Assembly (NCBI GenBank): GCA_910585055.1
Contig: CAJUBY010000007.1
Coordinates: 1-50,667 of the forward strand
Length of the DNA stretch: 50,667 nt
Direction of reading: 5' to 3'
Origin: an uncultured Christensenella sp.
GTDB taxonomy: Bacteria > Bacillota > Clostridia > Christensenellales > Pumilibacteraceae
The translations under genes and the position numbers were made by a program. Below the pieces are notes generated by a model. That model saw nothing but the letters and a program-made list of their open reading frames with translations, had not been told where the DNA came from and made no database searches. Numbering within the stretch: position 1 is the stretch's first letter; each line of letters opens with the position of its first letter. This document shows, in pieces, positions 35,825 to 44,063 of this stretch.

Positions 35825-37186
35825 ATGAAAATCAATATTGACGAGAAATCCGCTAAATTTATAAGCGGTCTCGGTGAAAAGGTGTATGTAGTCGGCGGCT
35901 ATGTACGTAATAGTTTGTGCGGATTTAAACGCACCGATATCGATCTCGCCGGTCCGATCCCGGCGCTTGCACTCGATCTGCCGCCACATGCGTCTATGAC
36001 TATGGTCAATCACCGCATGGGTACCGCTCAAATCAATTACGACGGCATAAAATACGAATACACTCCGTTCCGAGTAGAGGTTTACAATCCCGGAGGAGAG
36101 CATACGCCGGCGCGCGTAAGCTTTACGACCGATCTGGTGTCGGACGCTCAGCGCCGCGATTTTTGTTGCAATGCTATATATTACAATGTAAAGGCCGACG
36201 AAATAGTAGATCCGCTCGGCGGCGTGCGCGATGTGGAGCAAAAGATACTCCGCGGTTGCAACAAACGCGTATTCGAGTCGGACGGACTGCGTCTTCTGCG
36301 CCTTGTACGGCTCGCTTCCGAGCTGGGTTTTAAGATCGAAGGCGAAACGGCGCGTTCTGCTGCGGCGATGAATAAGCAGCTTGCCGATATAACGAGCGAG
36401 CGTAAGCGTACGGAGCTCGATAAGATCCTTCACGCCGACAGGGTAAACGGCGTAGCAAATGCTCATTATCGCGGTCTGCGCTTACTTAAGCAGCTCGATC
36501 TATGGAGCTATCTTATACCGGAACTAAAGGATTGCGACGGGCTGGTACAGCCTGAACAGTATCACAAGTATGATGTGTTGGAGCATTCTTTCAGGTGTGT
36601 GCTCAATGCGCCGCCTATACATAACGTGCGTCTTGCCGCTTTGCTTCACGACGTGGGGAAAGCGTATTGTATAAAGAATTTCGGAAATTTTCACGGTCAC
36701 GAGAAAAGTTCCGGTATTGCCGCGCGCATTATACTCAACAGATTGAGATATCCCAACGACGTAATAGAACAGGTAGTCAGGCTTTGCAGCTTGCATATGT
36801 ACGATATGCGCGGTGATGCGCGCGAGTCCAAGATCCGTTTGTTTGTGGCAAAAAACTTCGATATACTTGATAAACTCGTGGCGCTGATACGTGCCGATAA
36901 ACTTGCTACCGGAATGGCGGATCCGCAGGAAACAGCTTTGCCGCACAGATTCGAGACCGTGCGCGAAAAAATGATAAACGAAGGCGCGCCCATACTTAAA
37001 AAGTCTTTGCGTATTTCGGGCAAGGATCTTGCCGATATGGGTTTCGAAAGCGAGGCTATATCCGCTGCGCTCGACGAACTTTGGCGTGAATGTATCATCA
37101 ATCCCAAAAACAATAATCCTGAATGGCTGAAAAAAGTAGCGGAGCGTCTGCCGAAAAAGCCGGCGGATCTTCCGATCAAAAAATAA
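35825..37186 (+). CDS. cca: CCA tRNA nucleotidyltransferase with HD domain
   Basis: The protein has 453 residues. The class II nucleotidyltransferase head shows VVGGYVRN (about 22-29) and TDIDLAG with the metal-binding pair Asp38/Asp40. Then come RRDFCCNAIYYN and DPLGGVRDVEQKILRG, typical of bacterial CCA-adding enzymes. An HD domain follows with LLHDVGKAY (His275-Asp276). It adds or repairs the CCA end of tRNAs in the cytoplasm. A poly(A) polymerase cannot be excluded, but the HD domain and length fit CCA/tRNA nucleotidyltransferase. No Shine-Dalgarno is present; see the promoter entry. Confidence 0.9.
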   Translation: MKINIDEKSAKFISGLGEKVYVVGGYVRNSLCGFKRTDIDLAGPIPALALDLPPHASMTMVNHRMGTAQINYDGIKYEYTPFRVEVYNPGGEHTPARVSFTTDLVSDAQRRDFCCNAIYYNVKADEIVDPLGGVRDVEQKILRGCNKRVFESDGLRLLRLVRLASELGFKIEGETARSAAAMNKQLADITSERKRTELDKILHADRVNGVANAHYRGLRLLKQLDLWSYLIPELKDCDGLVQPEQYHKYDVLEHSFRCVLNAPPIHNVRLAALLHDVGKAYCIKNFGNFHGHEKSSGIAARIILNRLRYPNDVIEQVVRLCSLHMYDMRGDARESKIRLFVAKNFDILDKLVALIRADKLATGMADPQETALPHRFETVREKMINEGAPILKKSLRISGKDLADMGFESEAISAALDELWRECIINPKNNNPEWLKKVAERLPKKPADLPIKK

Positions 37187-37203
37187 CGGCTTATCGCCGA
37201 GGC

Positions 37204-37232
37204 GCATATATTCGATATTATTCGACATACTA
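37204..37232 (+). promoter_or_regulatory. Possible sigma-F/sigma-G promoter before the VanW gene
   Basis: GCATA (37204-37208), 17 nt, CATACTA (37226-37232). This fits the forespore consensus (GHATR, then CATnnTA) and not sigma-70. The ATG at 37240 is 7 nt downstream, so this mRNA would also be leaderless. Confidence 0.5.
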
Positions 37233-37239
37233 ACCGCGT

Positions 37240-38496
37240 ATGAAAGCGGTGAGTAGATTTAAATTATACATAACGGCGTTTATTTTGTGCATAACTGCGG
37301 TTGTTTTGTCGATGTATGCGCCGACTGTTTATGCTGAAAACAATAATGTTTCCGAAGAATCGACTACGGTTACTATAACTGCAAACGGAAAGAATTTTAT
37401 TTATAAGGACACTAAGATCGTTCCGTCGGATTTTACGGTTGCCGAACAGATCGAAAATCGTAGGATAAACGAACCGCTTGACAAAAAACTGGAACTGACC
37501 GACGTTTATCTATCGCACGGCGCGGATTACAAAACTGCTTTGGATGTATGTTTTCCGCTTTTGAAACGCACCGTAGCACAGGCGGCGGACTATCTGTATA
37601 TAAGTCCAGCAGATGCTTATGTAAAAGCATCGGACGGTAAAGTTACCGTTATTTCCGAAAAACAGGGCCGTATACTAAACGAAAATAAACTGTATGCCGC
37701 AATTTACTGCGTTCTAAAGTATTCAGGCGGCGGCAATGTAAAAGCTTATACCGATCGTGTAGAGCCGAAAGTCACCGAATCGGAGCTTCGTAACGAGCTT
37801 TATCTCCGCGGTTTTTATACTACCGATTTTTCGGGATCTACGGCGGACAGAGCGCACAATGTAAGGCTTGCCGTAAAAAAGACGGACGGAGCGGTAATAT
37901 CTCCGGGGGAAACCTTGTCGTTCAACGGCACAGTCGGTCCGCGTACGGCTGAAAACGGGTTTAAAACGGCTAAGATAATAATAGACGGGAAATATACGGA
38001 CGGAATAGGCGGAGGCGTATGTCAGGCGTCTACCGCCGTCTACAACGCTTCCCTGTCTGCCGGATTACATTGCGCCGCAAATGCGCACTCCATATGCCCG
38101 TCGTACTGTCCGGCTGGGCTGGACGCGATGATAAGTTCGGCAAGCGACTTGCTTATAACAAATACCACTACTCATAATATATATATAACATCTAAGACCT
38201 CCGGCGGAAAAGCTACCGTATATGTATACGGAGAAAAACCGGAATTTACGGTCACGCCCGAGAGCGTTATCACGGGAACGGTGCCGTACGAGACCGTCGA
38301 ACAGACGGATAACGAGGGTAAATATTTCGATGCCGACGCTGTAAAAGGCGATAGGCTTTTGGTCACGCCCGGTAAAGAGGGTTGTAAAAGCGAAACGTAT
38401 CTCGTCTACCGAAAAAACGGAGTGATACACAGTCGCGTTAAAATTCGTGAGAACGAGTACAAATCATTGCCCAGAGTGATCGCTGTTGCGCCGTAA
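37240..38496 (+). CDS. VanW family exported protein
   Basis: The protein has 418 residues. A signal peptide covers about 1-32 (a hydrophobic core ending in TVYAEN). A peptidoglycan-binding-like region (about 45-190) is followed by the VanW domain (about 200-335): YTTDFSGSTADRAHNVRLA, SPGETLSFNGTVGPRT, then GGGVCQASTAVYNASLSAGL. A short G5-like end follows. VanW proteins of the YoaR type occur in Gram-positive bacteria; their function is unclear and is probably tied to the cell wall. The putative forespore promoter suggests spore-stage expression, which is inference. It lies 53 nt after cca and could also be read from there. Confidence 0.8.
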   Translation: MKAVSRFKLYITAFILCITAVVLSMYAPTVYAENNNVSEESTTVTITANGKNFIYKDTKIVPSDFTVAEQIENRRINEPLDKKLELTDVYLSHGADYKTALDVCFPLLKRTVAQAADYLYISPADAYVKASDGKVTVISEKQGRILNENKLYAAIYCVLKYSGGGNVKAYTDRVEPKVTESELRNELYLRGFYTTDFSGSTADRAHNVRLAVKKTDGAVISPGETLSFNGTVGPRTAENGFKTAKIIIDGKYTDGIGGGVCQASTAVYNASLSAGLHCAANAHSICPSYCPAGLDAMISSASDLLITNTTTHNIYITSKTSGGKATVYVYGEKPEFTVTPESVITGTVPYETVEQTDNEGKYFDADAVKGDRLLVTPGKEGCKSETYLVYRKNGVIHSRVKIRENEYKSLPRVIAVAP

Positions 38497-38576
38497 ACAA
38501 TGTTCTTACCTTGCAGATGTTCGATGCCAAACGATATACAGGAAAGCACACTGTAACGGCTCTGTTAATGTTTATG

Positions 38577-38612
38577 ATCGATAGCCTTACAGGCGTATAA
38601 GCCGCTATCGAT
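38577..38612 (+). terminator. Hairpin after the VanW gene
   Basis: ATCGATAGC (38577-38585) pairs with GCTATCGAT (38604-38612). There is no T run, so it is a weak terminator candidate; it sits just before the lgt promoter. Confidence 0.4.
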
Positions 38613-38621
38613 AAAATATAC

Positions 38622-38650
38622 TTGACAAAGACGAGTTAAAGATATATAAT
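38622..38650 (+). promoter_or_regulatory. Promoter giving a leaderless lgt mRNA
   Basis: TTGACA (38622-38627), 17 nt, TATAAT (38645-38650), a perfect consensus. ATGATG begins 6 nt later at 38657. Confidence 0.9.
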
Positions 38651-38656
38651 CGATTT

Positions 38657-39754
38657 ATGATGAATGCTTTTATAAGCGCTTTTAACTGGTACGGCTTTTT
38701 GATGGCTGCAGGAATAACGTTGGGTGTTGTTGGCGCGTATTTTGCGGCTAAACACCACGGTATGGAAGGCGATGTGATAATCGATATGATAATCATTTGT
38801 CTTCCGCTCGCTATACTCGGTGCACGGATATATCATGTTGTTTTCGACGTTCTTGCCGGCAACGAGTGGACATTCGCGGAGTTTTGCGGATTCGACAGCG
38901 GCAGCGGCAATTTCGTAGGGCTTGCCGGGCTTGCTATATACGGCGGTCTCATAGGGGCTATAATAGGCGCCGTTATTTTTCATTTTTGGAAAAACAGAAA
39001 AAAACTCCCCGTCAACAAAAGGGTGTCGTTTTGGCAGATCGCCGACGTAGGATTTACGTTTATAATGCTCGGTCAGGTAATAGCGAGATGGGGCAACTTT
39101 GCCAACGGCGAAGCTTACGGCGAAGTCATAACAAATCCCGCGTTGCAATGGGCGCCGTTCGGAATGCTTGTGGACGGAGAGTGGCGGTACTCGATGTGGT
39201 TTTACGAATCGCTCTGGAACTTTTTCGGGTTTTTTATCTTGCTGTTTTTATATCTCGGCAGAAGAAAGAGTTTCGACGGTTTCGTTTTTGCCGTATACGG
39301 AATAATATACGGTATAGGAAGAGCGTGGATCGAAGCTATAAGAGTGAATGACGTTTTATATCTCGGCGGTATGCGTATAAGCGTTTTCGTCAGCGTTCTG
39401 TTCCTTATTGCAGGTATAGCGATCATAGTAACGCATTGCGTTCTCGCAAAAAAAGCCGGGAAAAAAATATTTATATTTGTAGACGGCAAAAAACTCAACG
39501 ACGATTATTACGGTTACGAAAAGACAAAACTCGCTCATCCGATGCCGGATATAGTTTTCTTTAAGGACAGAAAGAAACGTGCCGCCAAAAACGAAGTGAT
39601 CGTAGACGAAAGCGGTGTAGCTATCAAGGTCGAGAGCGATATCGGATCGGCAGATGCCGGAACGGATAAACAAACGTCGGTTTCCGCACAGACAAATGAA
39701 AAGAAAGCGATTGTTGAAGCGGAGGAATCTTATGAAGACAAGTGGGACGACTGA
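38657..39754 (+). CDS. lgt: Prolipoprotein diacylglyceryl transferase
   Basis: The 365-residue polytopic enzyme transfers diacylglycerol from phosphatidylglycerol to the lipobox cysteine of prolipoproteins, the first step for the many lipoproteins in this window. Family marks: WYGFLMAAGI, LGARIYHVVF, GLAIYGGLIGAIIG (Tyr in place of the common His) and IARWGNFANGEAYG, the Lgt signature. About seven helices end near residue 265. A charged cytoplasmic tail of about 100 residues follows, longer than in typical Lgt proteins. The start codon lies 6 nt after the -10 box, with no Shine-Dalgarno. The end overlaps the next gene by 23 nt, so the following genes are probably co-transcribed. Confidence 0.92.
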   Translation: MMNAFISAFNWYGFLMAAGITLGVVGAYFAAKHHGMEGDVIIDMIIICLPLAILGARIYHVVFDVLAGNEWTFAEFCGFDSGSGNFVGLAGLAIYGGLIGAIIGAVIFHFWKNRKKLPVNKRVSFWQIADVGFTFIMLGQVIARWGNFANGEAYGEVITNPALQWAPFGMLVDGEWRYSMWFYESLWNFFGFFILLFLYLGRRKSFDGFVFAVYGIIYGIGRAWIEAIRVNDVLYLGGMRISVFVSVLFLIAGIAIIVTHCVLAKKAGKKIFIFVDGKKLNDDYYGYEKTKLAHPMPDIVFFKDRKKRAAKNEVIVDESGVAIKVESDIGSADAGTDKQTSVSAQTNEKKAIVEAEESYEDKWDD

Positions 39755-40286
39755 CGCAGTTCTGCCGCTCACCAAAAAGCAGAAATGTGCCTGTAATATA
39801 GTTATGGGCGGATTGATGGTAACCGCCGGAATAATCTTGGTACTTGCCGGAAACGGCTATATAAACGCATCTGTGAGTAGGATCGCAGCGCCTACAATAT
39901 TGTTGGGCTTCGGCATAGCGGTGCTTTTGAGTGCATTAATAGCAAAAAATTCTCTGTCGATGTGGTTCGCCGGCGTAGTTTTGGCGTGCGGAACAACATC
40001 GTTGCTCGAAGTGCTGACTGCCGCCGACTACGGAAATCTTTTCCCCGTATATATAGCGGCTCCCGGTATCGGATGTATGTTTTCCGTATGGTTTGCCGAA
40101 AATAAATTTCCGTTGATAAAAGCTATATTGTTTTTCTGCGGTCTTGCGGTCTTGTTTTTTATGGGGTCGTTCGGCGTGTGCGGCTGGGGTCTGGCGTGCG
40201 GACTGATCGCTGCGTTTTGCGGTACTTGCGTTATTGCAATTGCGATAGAGAATTACATGCTAAAGGACAGTGAGAACAATGCGTAA
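39732..40286 (+). CDS. Small polytopic membrane protein of unknown function
   Basis: The protein has 184 residues. The ATG at 39732 has GGAGG 6 nt upstream, inside the end of lgt. After a polar N-terminus it has about five or six membrane helices, for example IVMGGLMVTAGIILVLAG, IAAPTILLGFGIAVLLSAL and ILFFCGLAVLFFMGSFGV. I recognise no family. Overlap with lgt and with pncB shows tight translational coupling, but not a shared function. Confidence 0.7.
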   Translation: MKTSGTTDAVLPLTKKQKCACNIVMGGLMVTAGIILVLAGNGYINASVSRIAAPTILLGFGIAVLLSALIAKNSLSMWFAGVVLACGTTSLLEVLTAADYGNLFPVYIAAPGIGCMFSVWFAENKFPLIKAILFFCGLAVLFFMGSFGVCGWGLACGLIAAFCGTCVIAIAIENYMLKDSENNA

Positions 40287-41700
40287 TCTTACTATGATGA
40301 CCGATCTGTATCAGCTGACGATGATGAACGGTTATTTTTTGCGGAAAAAAGCGCGGGAAACCGCTGTATTCGATGTTTTTTTTCGTCAGAAAGATACGAT
40401 AAATTACGCTGTTTTCGCAGGACTGGATCAGGCAATAGACTATATAAAAAATCTGCATTTTTCGGATGAGGATATCGAGTATTTGAGATCGCTCGGCGTG
40501 TTTCATCCGCAGTTTTTGGACTACCTTGCAAACTTTTCGTTTACGGGCGATATGTATTCGGTGTGCGAGGGGGATATAGTTTATCCTCAGGAACCGATAA
40601 TAGTGATAAAAGCGCCGCTCGTCGAAGCTCAGCTCATCGAAACGGCGTTACTCAACATCATCAGCCACCAAACGCTTATTGCCACGAAATCCGCGCGTAT
40701 AGTAGCCGCGGCAAAAGGCAGGAGCGTTGTCGAGTTTGGATTGCGCAGAGCGCAAGGACCGGATGCCGGGATATACGGCGCGCGTGCGGCGGTAATAGGC
40801 GGCTGTACGGGGACCAGCAACGTACTTACCGGTCAAATGTTCGATATACCAGTCAAAGGTACGCATTCGCACAGCTGGGTAATGAGCTTCGACAGCGAGC
40901 TAGACGCATTTCGTGCATTTGCGGACGTTTATCCCGATACTTGTCTGCTGTTGGTAGATACATACGATACCGTACGCGGCATAAAAAACGCGATAACCGT
41001 ATTCAACGAATTACGTGAAAAAGGGCATAAGCCGCTCGGTATACGTTTGGACAGCGGCGATCTTGCGTATTTGAGCAAGGTAGCTAGAAAAATGCTGGAC
41101 GAAGCCGGTTTTACGGATGCCGTCGTAATGGCGTCGGGGGATATCGACGAATACCTTTTACAGTCGCTCGGCAGTCAGGGCGCAAAGATCGATATGTACG
41201 GTGTGGGAACAAAACTTATAACAAGCGAAGACACGCCGTCGCTCGGTTGCGTATACAAACTGTCCGCTATAGAACGTAACGGTAAGCTGCTGCCTCGAAT
41301 GAAAATATCCGATTCTATAGTCAAGGTCACAAATCCCGGGCTGAAAACTCTTTACCGCATATACGATAAGGATACGGGAATGGCGTTTGCCGATCTTATA
41401 GCGTTGGCGGACGAAAAGATAGATAAGCCGCTCGTATTGACGCATGAGACCGAACGTTGGAAAACAACCACGCTCGATGACTATATCATACGTCCGATGC
41501 TGCATAAGATCTTTGAAAATGGTAAAAATGTTTATGCCGGTCCGGCACTTTCGGATATCGTCAAGTTTGCGGAAACCGAAAAATCAAAGTTTTGGGACGA
41601 ATACAGGCGTATCGACAATCCGCAGATATACAAGGTGAATCTTTCCGACGGATTGTACGAACTCAAACACAGCATACTCAGACGCCACGGACATATTTAG
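40279..41700 (+). CDS. pncB: Nicotinate phosphoribosyltransferase
   Basis: The protein has 473 residues. The ATG at 40279 is preferred over the GTG at 40270, which is too close to AAGGA. The sequence begins LTMMTDLYQLTMMNGYF, typical of the long NAPRTase group. It has VEFGLRRAQGPDAGIYGARA (about 154-173), GTHSHSWVMSF, LLVDTYDT, GIRLDSGDLAYLS and DMYGVGTKL. It makes nicotinate mononucleotide from nicotinate and PRPP, the entry step of the NAD salvage (Preiss-Handler) pathway, in the cytoplasm. It overlaps the membrane-protein gene by 8 nt. Confidence 0.92.
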   Translation: MRNLTMMTDLYQLTMMNGYFLRKKARETAVFDVFFRQKDTINYAVFAGLDQAIDYIKNLHFSDEDIEYLRSLGVFHPQFLDYLANFSFTGDMYSVCEGDIVYPQEPIIVIKAPLVEAQLIETALLNIISHQTLIATKSARIVAAAKGRSVVEFGLRRAQGPDAGIYGARAAVIGGCTGTSNVLTGQMFDIPVKGTHSHSWVMSFDSELDAFRAFADVYPDTCLLLVDTYDTVRGIKNAITVFNELREKGHKPLGIRLDSGDLAYLSKVARKMLDEAGFTDAVVMASGDIDEYLLQSLGSQGAKIDMYGVGTKLITSEDTPSLGCVYKLSAIERNGKLLPRMKISDSIVKVTNPGLKTLYRIYDKDTGMAFADLIALADEKIDKPLVLTHETERWKTTTLDDYIIRPMLHKIFENGKNVYAGPALSDIVKFAETEKSKFWDEYRRIDNPQIYKVNLSDGLYELKHSILRRHGHI

Positions 41701-41737
41701 AAACACTTAAGCCTACAAATACTATCGGCGGAACGAA

Positions 41738-42358
41738 ATGGAAGGTAAAAAAAAGATTTATACACAAGCGGATTTCGCTAAATATGCGGAGACTGTAAAA
41801 CGCGAATGCGAGCAGACGCTGTTACGTCAGCGCGAGCGCATAGAAGAGCTGCGTACCGGTCTTGCGGAAGCCGAACGTAAAAATGCCGAGTACGAGGGTC
41901 AAAAGGAACTTGTATACAAAGCTATCACCGCCGCGCTTAAAAAGGCGGACGATATAGAACGGGTATCGCTCATTAAATACAATCAGGAAATAGCGCAGTT
42001 AAAAAGTTTCCACGATAAGTGGATGAGTTATTATAACAGGATAATCGAAACTTATCCGTTGGACGACGAACTTGTCGAGGTCAGCAGTGTAAACGGCAAG
42101 ATCGCGGAAACGCTCGGTAAAGCCGGAGATATAGAAAAACAGTACGAAACGGAACGCGAGCGTCTTATGGAATCGCTGCGTAACGAATCGGATGAACACG
42201 TAAAGACCGAATCTGCTGCCAGCTCGGCAAGCGGCAAGGCGGACGACGATTATTCGGACAGATCGCCGGCAGGCTTTTCGTTTGCGGAGGCTTTGCATCC
42301 CAAAGAAGATTTGAAAGATATAATGCGCGAGCTCGGCGTGCTTATGGACGAAGACTGA
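41738..42358 (+). CDS. Coiled-coil protein, DivIVA-like in pattern
   Basis: The 206-residue protein has no signal peptide. Residues about 15-110 form long charged helices (REC.QTLLRQRERIEELRTGLAEAER), and another coiled coil covers about 125-155. An acidic Ser-rich linker leads to a conserved-looking C-terminal tail (PKEDLKDIMRELGVLMDED). It resembles DivIVA/GpsB-type or other cytoskeletal coiled-coil proteins only in general pattern, so no function is assigned. It is the last gene of the lgt unit and is closed by a terminator. Confidence 0.7.
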   Translation: MEGKKKIYTQADFAKYAETVKRECEQTLLRQRERIEELRTGLAEAERKNAEYEGQKELVYKAITAALKKADDIERVSLIKYNQEIAQLKSFHDKWMSYYNRIIETYPLDDELVEVSSVNGKIAETLGKAGDIEKQYETERERLMESLRNESDEHVKTESAASSASGKADDDYSDRSPAGFSFAEALHPKEDLKDIMRELGVLMDED

Positions 42359-42373
42359 CCGATCTTAAATGTT

Positions 42374-42399
42374 ATCTCTGTATTATACAGGGATTTTTG
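42374..42399 (+). terminator. Terminator of the lgt-pncB unit
   Basis: A 9-bp stem ATCTCTGTA/TACAGGGAT (one G-T pair) with a 3-nt loop is followed by TTTTG. Confidence 0.8.
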
Positions 42400-42515
42400 T
42401 TTTATGATTTCGAAAGCGAAAGTTAATGCCGGTTTTAATTGGCTGTCTCGGTCACAGATAGGGAAGTGTATAAAACCGCAGCGATACGGTATACGTTTAC
42501 TTAGCTGTAGAAACA

Positions 42516-42547
42516 CAACAAAAAAGCCGTCGTTCATTCGACGGCTT
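42516..42547 (-). terminator. Terminator of rpsT
   Basis: A 9-bp stem (42524-42532 with 42539-42547) is followed on the minus strand by a run of T (42525-42516). Confidence 0.88.
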
Positions 42548-42567
42548 ATATATTATAATCCAACTTA

Positions 42568-43119
42568 CTATTCCGCTTTGGGTTCTTCCGCAGCTTCTTG
42601 TGCGGCTTTTTTTACGTTTTTCTTGGCGGGCTTTTCCGTCTTTTCGGTTTTTTCCGCTTTGGGCGCCTTGGCAGGTTTTTCGTCCGCTTTTTCCTTTACC
42701 GCTTTTTTCTTTTTCTGCTCGGCTTTGTCGGCTTCTTTTTCGAGCTGTTTGGCACGGAACTCCGCACGGGCGGCTTCGCGCGCTTCTTTGGCTGCACGCG
42801 CTTTTTCGGCAGCAATGGTCTTGTTGTCCTTTTTGACGACAACAGTGACTTTTCCGCTCTTTATATCGCTCAAACGCTTCGAAAGCGCAGATTTTTTGTT
42901 GGCTGCGGCGTTTTTATGCATAATGCCTGCCGTAACGCCTTTGTCTATCACCGACACGGTGATGGGAAGCAAACGCTCGGCTTCTTCGATGTTTGCAGAA
43001 TCGATCGCTTTATTGAAAGCTTTAATGGCGTTGTTGACCTTGGAACGGTCGGAACGGTTAATTGCATTTTTCTTTTTCGTGATCAGCACACGTTTTTTTG
43101 CCGATTTGATGTTGGGCAC
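42568..43119 (-). CDS. rpsT: Ribosomal protein S20 with long charged C-terminal tail
   Basis: The protein has 183 residues from GTG at 43119, with GGAG 7 nt upstream. This start gives MPNIKSAKKRV, the universal S20 start; longer frames give no S20 residues. Residues 1-89 are a normal S20 (RSDRSKVNNAIKAFNKAI, then GVTAGIMHKNAAANKKSALSKR), which binds 16S rRNA in the small subunit. Residues 90-183 are an extra tail of Lys, Glu and Ala (KARAAKEAREAARAEF, KTEKTEKPAKK), about doubling the usual length. The first part should form a helix and the last part is probably disordered. It is single-gene, with its own promoter and terminator, and divergent from gpr. Confidence 0.93.
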   Translation of the reverse strand: MPNIKSAKKRVLITKKKNAINRSDRSKVNNAIKAFNKAIDSANIEEAERLLPITVSVIDKGVTAGIMHKNAAANKKSALSKRLSDIKSGKVTVVVKKDNKTIAAEKARAAKEAREAARAEFRAKQLEKEADKAEQKKKKAVKEKADEKPAKAPKAEKTEKTEKPAKKNVKKAAQEAAEEPKAE

Positions 43120-43159
43120 GATATGACTCCTTTTATCGCATTTTTCTGTTTGCCATAAG

Positions 43160-43188
43160 ATTATATCATACAAATAAAACTTTTGCAA
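43160..43188 (-). promoter_or_regulatory. Sigma-70 promoter of rpsT
   Basis: On the minus strand: TTGCAA (43188-43183), 17 nt, TATAAT (43165-43160). Confidence 0.85.
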
Positions 43189-43204
43189 CTGTTTGTCGGG
43201 ATAC

Positions 43205-43233
43205 GATTAAATTTTTTTCTTTTACAAACACTA
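43205..43233 (+). promoter_or_regulatory. Possible forespore-type promoter before gpr
   Basis: GATTA (43205-43209), 17 nt, AACACTA (43227-43233). It is a partial match to the sigma-F/G pattern with the same geometry as the site at 37204. The ATG follows 5 nt later and no Shine-Dalgarno is seen. Confidence 0.3.
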
Positions 43234-43238
43234 ATTTT

Positions 43239-44009
43239 ATGACGCGCAGATCTTGTTTTACGGATATGGCAGTGGAGTTTTGCAAGCATAAGCACACCAA
43301 AGACGACGGCTTGATAAAATATTACGAAGTAAAAGTCGATAAGGATATGTCGAAAAAACTCGGCAAACCGTGCGGCCGTTACGCAACGTTGGAAACAGAT
43401 GCGGTACTTTCCGGAATGACGGGGGAATATCCTAGGATATCCGATGCGCTCGGTTCGTGTGTAAAAGAATACTGCAAAGGCTGCGACAAGATAATGGCGG
43501 TGGGATTGGGCAATCCGGATCTTACCGCGGACGCATTGGGCGACAGAGTTTTTAAGCGCCTTACAGTTACGCGCCATTTGAATCCGGATAAGTATTTGTG
43601 CGCGCTTACGCCCAACGTTCTCGGCATGACGGGTATCGAAAGCTTTGACATTATTTCCGCAGTTGCGGACAGGATAAGGCCGGACGTAGTGATTGTGGTT
43701 GACGCGCTGACTGCCGCGGCGGCAGGCCGGATAGCGACGGCATTTCAGGTAACGGACAGCGGTATAACGCCGGGGAGCGGTGTCGAGAACCACAGGCGCA
43801 GACTCGACGAAAGCTCTTTGGGTATAAGAACGGTATCTGTAGGCGTACCGCTGGTGGTCTACTCGTCGACGATAGCCAAGGACTATTGCGGCGGAGCCGA
43901 ACGCAGCCGTTGCGATATGATAGTAACGCCTAAAGACGTAGATATTTTGGTGGAGGACTGCGCCAAAATTATAGCAGGCGCGATAAACGGGGCGTTCGGA
44001 AACGCCTGA
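43239..44009 (+). CDS. gpr: Germination protease GPR (spore protease)
   Basis: The 256-residue protein is shorter than the Bacillus enzyme (about 370) but has all main blocks: FTDMAVEF near the start (the pro-enzyme cleavage region), GRYATLE, VGLGNPDLTADALG, TVTRHL, GMTGIESFDIISAV, VDALTAAAAGRI, TDSGITPGSGVENHRR and the final MIVTPKDVDILVEDCAKII. GPR is an aspartate-type peptidase that degrades small acid-soluble proteins during spore germination, so the gene is strong evidence that the organism makes or descends from endospore formers. A weak hairpin GGCGTT/AACGCC overlaps the stop region. The murI gene follows after 54 nt. Confidence 0.9.
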   Translation: MTRRSCFTDMAVEFCKHKHTKDDGLIKYYEVKVDKDMSKKLGKPCGRYATLETDAVLSGMTGEYPRISDALGSCVKEYCKGCDKIMAVGLGNPDLTADALGDRVFKRLTVTRHLNPDKYLCALTPNVLGMTGIESFDIISAVADRIRPDVVIVVDALTAAAAGRIATAFQVTDSGITPGSGVENHRRRLDESSLGIRTVSVGVPLVVYSSTIAKDYCGGAERSRCDMIVTPKDVDILVEDCAKIIAGAINGAFGNA

Positions 44010-44063
44010 TCTCCCGTTTTTGCAAGTAACTCAACGGTTATTCGGCGCATATATATAAAGACT

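Noticed and set aside
38930..38960. Lgt with Tyr instead of the usual His in the HGG motif as a sign of inactivity
   Set aside because: The Arg-x-Gly-Asn-Phe signature and the rest of the protein are intact. As far as I recall, AIYGG variants occur in other Clostridia, so I do not treat it as a defect.
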